Shown: in pieces, positions 5,242 to 8,154 of the stretch | Numbering within the stretch: the stretch's first letter is position 1 | How the letters are laid out: each line of letters starts with the position of its first letter | Source of the DNA: an uncultured Gemmatimonadota bacterium | GTDB taxonomy: Bacteria; Gemmatimonadota; Gemmatimonadetes; Gemmatimonadales; GWC2-71-9 | Direction of reading: 5' to 3' | Length of the DNA stretch: 8,154 bases | Assembly (NCBI GenBank): GCA_946479825.1 | Contig: CAMLHU010000090.1 | Location: forward strand, 1-8,154 | Program-made: the position numbers and the translations under genes | Notes under the pieces: generated by a model | What the model saw: only the letters and a program-made list of their open reading frames with translations | What the model was told of the DNA's origin: nothing | The model's database searches: none

Positions 5242-6195
5242 CTACAGCGCGGCCAGCTCCGCCCCGCACCGCTCGCAGTACCACTCCGTCGGCCGGTTCA
5301 TCGTCCCGCACTCCGCACACTTGAGGGTCTTGGGAGCGCCAGCATCCGCCTTGGCCACCTCGGGGCGCACCGGCGCGGGGATCGGCTCGGCCACCGGCTC
5401 CGGCACCGCGGCGGTCGGCTGCGAAGTCCGCTTGGCCGGGGCCTCGGCGGCGCGGGTGCTCGCCTTGCGCTCAGGCGCGGCCCCGGCCGCCGCGCCACCC
5501 TCCGGCGCGACCGACTTGAGGAAGTCGAGTTCGTCGATCCCCTTCTCCGCCCCCTTCCCGCTCGGGAAGAAGAGCGTCCGGCTCGACTCGCGCGGCGCCT
5601 TCCCACCCTTGGCCGGGGCCGGAGCTTCGGCCTCCTCGACCGGCTCGGACGGCGCGGCCGGCGCCGCAGCCGCCTTGGGCTCGGCCTTGGCCTTGGCAGG
5701 CGCCGGCGAAGGCGCGGGGGCCGGGGCCGCGGGGGCGGGCGCCGACGCCGCGGCGGGCGCCGCGATCAGCCGGGCCACTTCGTCGAGCCGCGCGATCTCC
5801 TCGACGATCTTCCCGCTCTCCTCCCGCACCGTCACCAGCAGCCGGTGGGTCTCCCCGCGGAGCTTCTGCCACTGCGCCTCGTCATACTCACCGACGGCGT
5901 GGCGCAGCTCCGCCTCGGCCAGGGTCTCCTGGGCGTTCGATTCCTTCGCGACCAGCTCCTCGAGCCGGGTGCGGTGGTCGGCGAGCTGCTGGGTCACCTG
6001 GTCGGCGTGCTGACGGAGCGCGTCGAGCACCGCGGCCAGGCGGGTCTCGTAGTCGGCCCGCACCTTGACGCGCACGGCCTCGGGCACCGACTCGGGGGCC
6101 ACGTCGAGCCGGTGCAGCCACTGGGCGTACTGGTTCCGCTCGGCGAGCAACCGATCGACGGGGGATTCGCTGCTGCTGGCAGGGGCCTTCGCCAT
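5242..6195 (-). CDS. Uncharacterised coiled-coil, Pro/Ala-rich protein with C-terminal zinc ribbon
   Basis: 317 residues in four parts. Residues about 10-145 are charged and helical, probably a coiled coil, with the motif VGEYDEAQWQKLRGE (101-115). Residues about 145-200 are Ala/Pro/Lys low complexity. A short ordered-looking patch, TLFFPSGKGAEKGIDELDFL (207-226), interrupts further Ala/Pro linker. Residues 291-312 form a zinc ribbon with CAEC (C293, C296) and CERC (C307, C310). No signal peptide or membrane segment is seen, so it is likely cytoplasmic. I do not recognise the family; zinc ribbon plus coiled coil suggests a scaffold or a nucleic-acid or protein-binding adaptor. ATG 6195 was chosen because GAGAGGA (6211-6205) lies 9 bases upstream. 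The frame is open to 6327, but that would overlap pyrC and adds unconvincing sequence. It lies 97 bases after pyrC. Confidence 0.85.
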   Translation of the reverse strand: MAKAPASSSESPVDRLLAERNQYAQWLHRLDVAPESVPEAVRVKVRADYETRLAAVLDALRQHADQVTQQLADHRTRLEELVAKESNAQETLAEAELRHAVGEYDEAQWQKLRGETHRLLVTVREESGKIVEEIARLDEVARLIAAPAAASAPAPAAPAPAPSPAPAKAKAEPKAAAAPAAPSEPVEEAEAPAPAKGGKAPRESSRTLFFPSGKGAEKGIDELDFLKSVAPEGGAAAGAAPERKASTRAAEAPAKRTSQPTAAVPEPVAEPIPAPVRPEVAKADAGAPKTLKCAECGTMNRPTEWYCERCGAELAAL

Positions 6196-6270
6196 TCGGA
6201 CCGGTCCTCTCGGGGGTAGGGCGGCCTTCCTGGACAGGGAACGGACGCTGTCGTTGCTACCTAATGTAAG

Positions 6271-6286
6271 GAAACGGGCTCGCCCG
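6271..6286 (-). terminator. Possible weak terminator after pyrC
   Basis: In the 97-base gap after pyrC, the minus strand reads CGGGCGAGCCCG followed by TTTCC, a short stem (4-5 pairs) with a T-containing tail 6 bases beyond the pyrC stop. The stem is weak, so read-through into the zinc-ribbon gene is likely. I found a TACATT (6268-6263) that could be a -10 for that gene, but no matching -35. Confidence 0.3.
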
Positions 6287-6292
6287 CGCGAT

Positions 6293-7582
6293 TCAACGGG
6301 CGGGCCGCTCCCACACCACCCGGCCATCCACCAGGGTGAGGTCGGCCCGGCCCACCAGGGTCTCGCCGCCGAAGGGGGTGTTCCGGCTCTTGGAGCGGAA
6401 CTCCTCCGGCCGCACCACCCAGCGGACCTCGGGATCGAACATCACCACGTCGGCCGGGGCGCCGACCGCGAGGGTCCCGCCGGGCAGGTGGAACACCTGG
6501 GCCGGCCGGGTGCTCATCCGGTAGAGGAGTTCCGGGAGCGTGAGCAAACCCGGCGTCACCAGCTCGCGGATGGCGAGGCCGAGCGAGGTCTCGAGCCCGA
6601 GGATGCCGTTCGGGGCGTCGTCGAACTCGCGTTCCTTGGCGTCGTAGTGGTGCGGCGCGTGGTCGCTCGCGATGACGTCGATGGTCCCGTCCTTGAGCGC
6701 CTGGCGGATCGCCTCGCGATCCTCCGCCTCGCGCAGCGGCGGGTTCATCTTGGCGTTGGTGTCGTACCCCTCGCACCGCTCGTGGGTCAGCGTGAAGTGG
6801 TGCGGCGTCGCCTCGGCCGTCACGGGCAATCCCTTGTCCTTGGCGCGACGGATCAGGTCCACCGAGCCGCGGGTGCTCATATGACAGAGGTGGACGTGGC
6901 CGCGGGTGAGCTCGGCCAGGATGCAGTCGCGCGCGACGTGGATCTCCTCGGCGGCCGCCGGGATCCCCTTGAGGCCGAGCCGGGTGGCCACGATCCCCTC
7001 GTGCATCGCCCCGCCCTGCGCGAGCGGCAGGTCCTCGCAGTGGTCGGCCACGGGGATGCCGAACACCCGGGCGTACTCGAGGGCCGTGCGCATCATATGG
7101 CTCGACATCACCGGCCGGCCGTCGTCGCTCACCCCCACCGCGCCGGCGCCGACCAGCTCGCCGAACTCGGCCAGGCGCTCCCCCTTCTGGCCGAGGGTGA
7201 CGCAGCCGATCGGATAGACCCGCGCCATCTGCGCCTTGCGCGCCTGGCTCACGATGAAGCCCACGGCCGCCTGGTTGTCGGTGACCGGATCGGTGTTGGG
7301 CATCGCGCAGACGGCGGTGAAGCCGCCGGCCGCCGCGGCCGCCGCCCCGGTGGCGATGGTCTCGACGTCCTCGAAGCCCGGCTCGCGCAGGTGCACGTGG
7401 ACGTCGACCAGCCCGGGCGCCACCACCTTGCCGCGGGCGTCCACCACCTGGGCGCCGTCCGGCGTGCCGATCCCCCGCCCCACCGCGGCGATGCGGCCGT
7501 CCACCACCAGCAGGTCGGCCACGCCGTCGCTGTCCCGGCTCGGGTCGATGACCCGGCCGCCCTTGAGGAGGATCGGGATCAC
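6293..7582 (-). CDS. pyrC: Dihydroorotase
   Basis: 429 residues, typical of class I dihydroorotase, which interconverts carbamoyl aspartate and dihydroorotate in the third step of pyrimidine synthesis. Metal-site motifs are in order: [10 protein letters not shown] (H62, H64), VSDDGRPV (D153/D154), ADHCEDLPL (H181), HLCHMST (H234) and the catalytic region [10 protein letters not shown] (D307). [10 protein letters not shown] (93-102) and NAKMNPPLR (276-284) fit substrate-binding loops. All key residues are present, so it is probably an active enzyme. The pattern, with Asp at the bridging position, resembles the Bacillus/Aquifex type. The start is GTG (7582-7580), overlapping the pyrB TGA as GTGA. 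It gives the expected beta-strand start [13 protein letters not shown]. The frame is open further upstream to 7900, but that is an off-frame read of pyrB. Confidence 0.97.
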   Translation of the reverse strand: MIPILLKGGRVIDPSRDSDGVADLLVVDGRIAAVGRGIGTPDGAQVVDARGKVVAPGLVDVHVHLREPGFEDVETIATGAAAAAAGGFTAVCAMPNTDPVTDNQAAVGFIVSQARKAQMARVYPIGCVTLGQKGERLAEFGELVGAGAVGVSDDGRPVMSSHMMRTALEYARVFGIPVADHCEDLPLAQGGAMHEGIVATRLGLKGIPAAAEEIHVARDCILAELTRGHVHLCHMSTRGSVDLIRRAKDKGLPVTAEATPHHFTLTHERCEGYDTNAKMNPPLREAEDREAIRQALKDGTIDVIASDHAPHHYDAKEREFDDAPNGILGLETSLGLAIRELVTPGLLTLPELLYRMSTRPAQVFHLPGGTLAVGAPADVVMFDPEVRWVVRPEEFRSKSRNTPFGGETLVGRADLTLVDGRVVWERPAR

Positions 7583-8154
7583 GATTCGCCTCCCGCGCGT
7601 CCGGCGGCCTGCGAGCCCTCGGGGGAGCCGCCCGCCAGCAGGTAGAGCACCGCCATCCGGACCGCGACGCCGTTGGTCACCTGCGGCAGGATGACGCTGT
7701 GGGGGCCGTCCGCCACGTCGCTGTCGATCTCGACGCCGCGGTTCATCGGGCCGGGGTGCATGATCACGAGGTCCTTGGGAGCCCGGGCGAGCCGTTCGGC
7801 GGTGACGCCGAAGACCCGGTTGTATTCGCGGAGCGAGGGGATGAAGCCGGCGTTCATCCGCTCGAGCTGGAGCCGCAGGATGTTGAGGGCGTCGGCCCAC
7901 TGGATCGCGTCCTCGATCCGCGGGAGGATCGTGACGCCGAGGTCGGTGATGTCGCGCGGCAGGAGGGTCGGCGGCCCGCAGACCCCCACCTCGGCGCCGA
8001 GCTTGCTGAGGCCCCAGATGTTCGAGCGCGCCACCCGGCTGTGGAGCACGTCGCCGCAGATGGCCACCTTGAGGCCCGCGATCTTCCCGAACTTGTCGCG
8101 CAGGGTGAGCAGGTCGAGCAGCGCCTGGGTGGGGTGCTCGTGCTTGCCGTCGCC
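7579..8154 (-). CDS. pyrB: Aspartate carbamoyltransferase catalytic subunit, N-terminus beyond window
   Basis: Partial: the C-terminal 191 residues are visible and the frame runs off the right edge. Motifs in order: [12 protein letters not shown] (carbamoyl phosphate loop region), [16 protein letters not shown] (30-45), CGPPTLLP (59-66), LRLQLERM (93-100), [13 protein letters not shown] (131-143) and [20 protein letters not shown] (154-173). The last two are the conserved C-terminal substrate and helix elements of ATCase. It joins carbamoyl phosphate to aspartate, the step before dihydroorotase, and is translationally coupled to pyrC through a GTGA overlap. No pyrI regulatory-subunit gene follows, so it is probably the trimeric PyrB type controlled at expression level; regulation would lie upstream, outside the window. 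The tail [17 protein letters not shown] is non-conserved. Confidence 0.97.
   Translation of the reverse strand, partial: GDGKHEHPTQALLDLLTLRDKFGKIAGLKVAICGDVLHSRVARSNIWGLSKLGAEVGVCGPPTLLPRDITDLGVTILPRIEDAIQWADALNILRLQLERMNAGFIPSLREYNRVFGVTAERLARAPKDLVIMHPGPMNRGVEIDSDVADGPHSVILPQVTNGVAVRMAVLYLLAGGSPEGSQAAGRAGGES

Noticed and set aside
5242..6327. Upstream ATG at 6327 for the zinc-ribbon gene
   Set aside because: It would overlap the end of pyrC by 35 bases and add 44 residues of unconvincing sequence, while ATG 6195 has a good Shine-Dalgarno site.
6065..7645. A 526-residue plus-strand open frame opposite pyrC
   Set aside because: It lies antisense to a well-supported enzyme, is rich in His, Arg, Gly and Ala, and has no recognisable domain. 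It is a GC-driven shadow frame. The same holds for the plus-strand frames at 566-1597, 1546-2610, 2580-3452, 3305-4129, 3825-4703 and 5093-6013.
6293..7900. Extended dihydroorotase frame starting at 7900
   Set aside because: The extra residues are an off-frame read of pyrB. The GTG at 7582, overlapping the pyrB stop, gives the normal family length.

Overview
The window is a gene-dense, very GC-rich (by eye about 70%) stretch of bacterial chromosome made of housekeeping genes. Protein character, the GTG start on rpsT, and the pairing of scpA-scpB-rluB with a MoxR/DUF58 cluster fit Gemmatimonadota or a similar GC-rich soil or aquatic lineage. That assignment is inference; no marker here settles it. 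I see no phage, plasmid, transposase or defence gene, and nothing I would call a new multi-gene system.

Layout, left to right. Positions 1-2439 (minus strand) hold three genes read right to left: a MoxR-type AAA+ ATPase, a DUF58 protein with an intact MIDAS motif, and the start of a small anchored membrane protein that runs off the left edge. This is the core of a Bat/aerotolerance-type cluster. Positions 2574-4613 (minus) hold scpA-scpB-rluB, with overlapping genes: the two kleisin-complex subunits of the SMC condensin and a 23S rRNA pseudouridine synthase. Positions 4614-4827 are a 214-base divergent promoter region. rpsT (ribosomal protein S20) is the only plus-strand gene, at 4828-5082. 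Positions 5083-5241 are a convergent intergenic region with two strong hairpins. Positions 5242-6195 (minus) encode an uncharacterised coiled-coil/low-complexity/zinc-ribbon protein. Positions 6293-8154 (minus) hold pyrC and the 3' part of pyrB, overlapping by GTGA, for de novo pyrimidine synthesis.

The most unusual signal is not a gene. Three intergenic gaps (1412-1455, 2440-2573, 5083-5241) carry degenerate tandem heptamers. In two of them the heptamers form inverted arms around a central core, and the arrays lie against the stop codons of the flanking genes. One family has the unit TGGTCGT (about five to six units per arm, arms in register). The other has GCGGTGA/GCGGTCA/GTGGTCA. They share a YGGT core and a 7-base period. 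I do not recognise a named repeat family. They look like dispersed REP- or STRR-like intergenic elements that fold into long imperfect hairpins.

The genes are tightly packed: ATGA overlaps at rluB and at the membrane-protein gene, a GTGA overlap at pyrB/pyrC and a 26-base overlap at scpA/scpB suggest translational coupling. Most large plus-strand open frames opposite these genes are shadows caused by high GC and are omitted.
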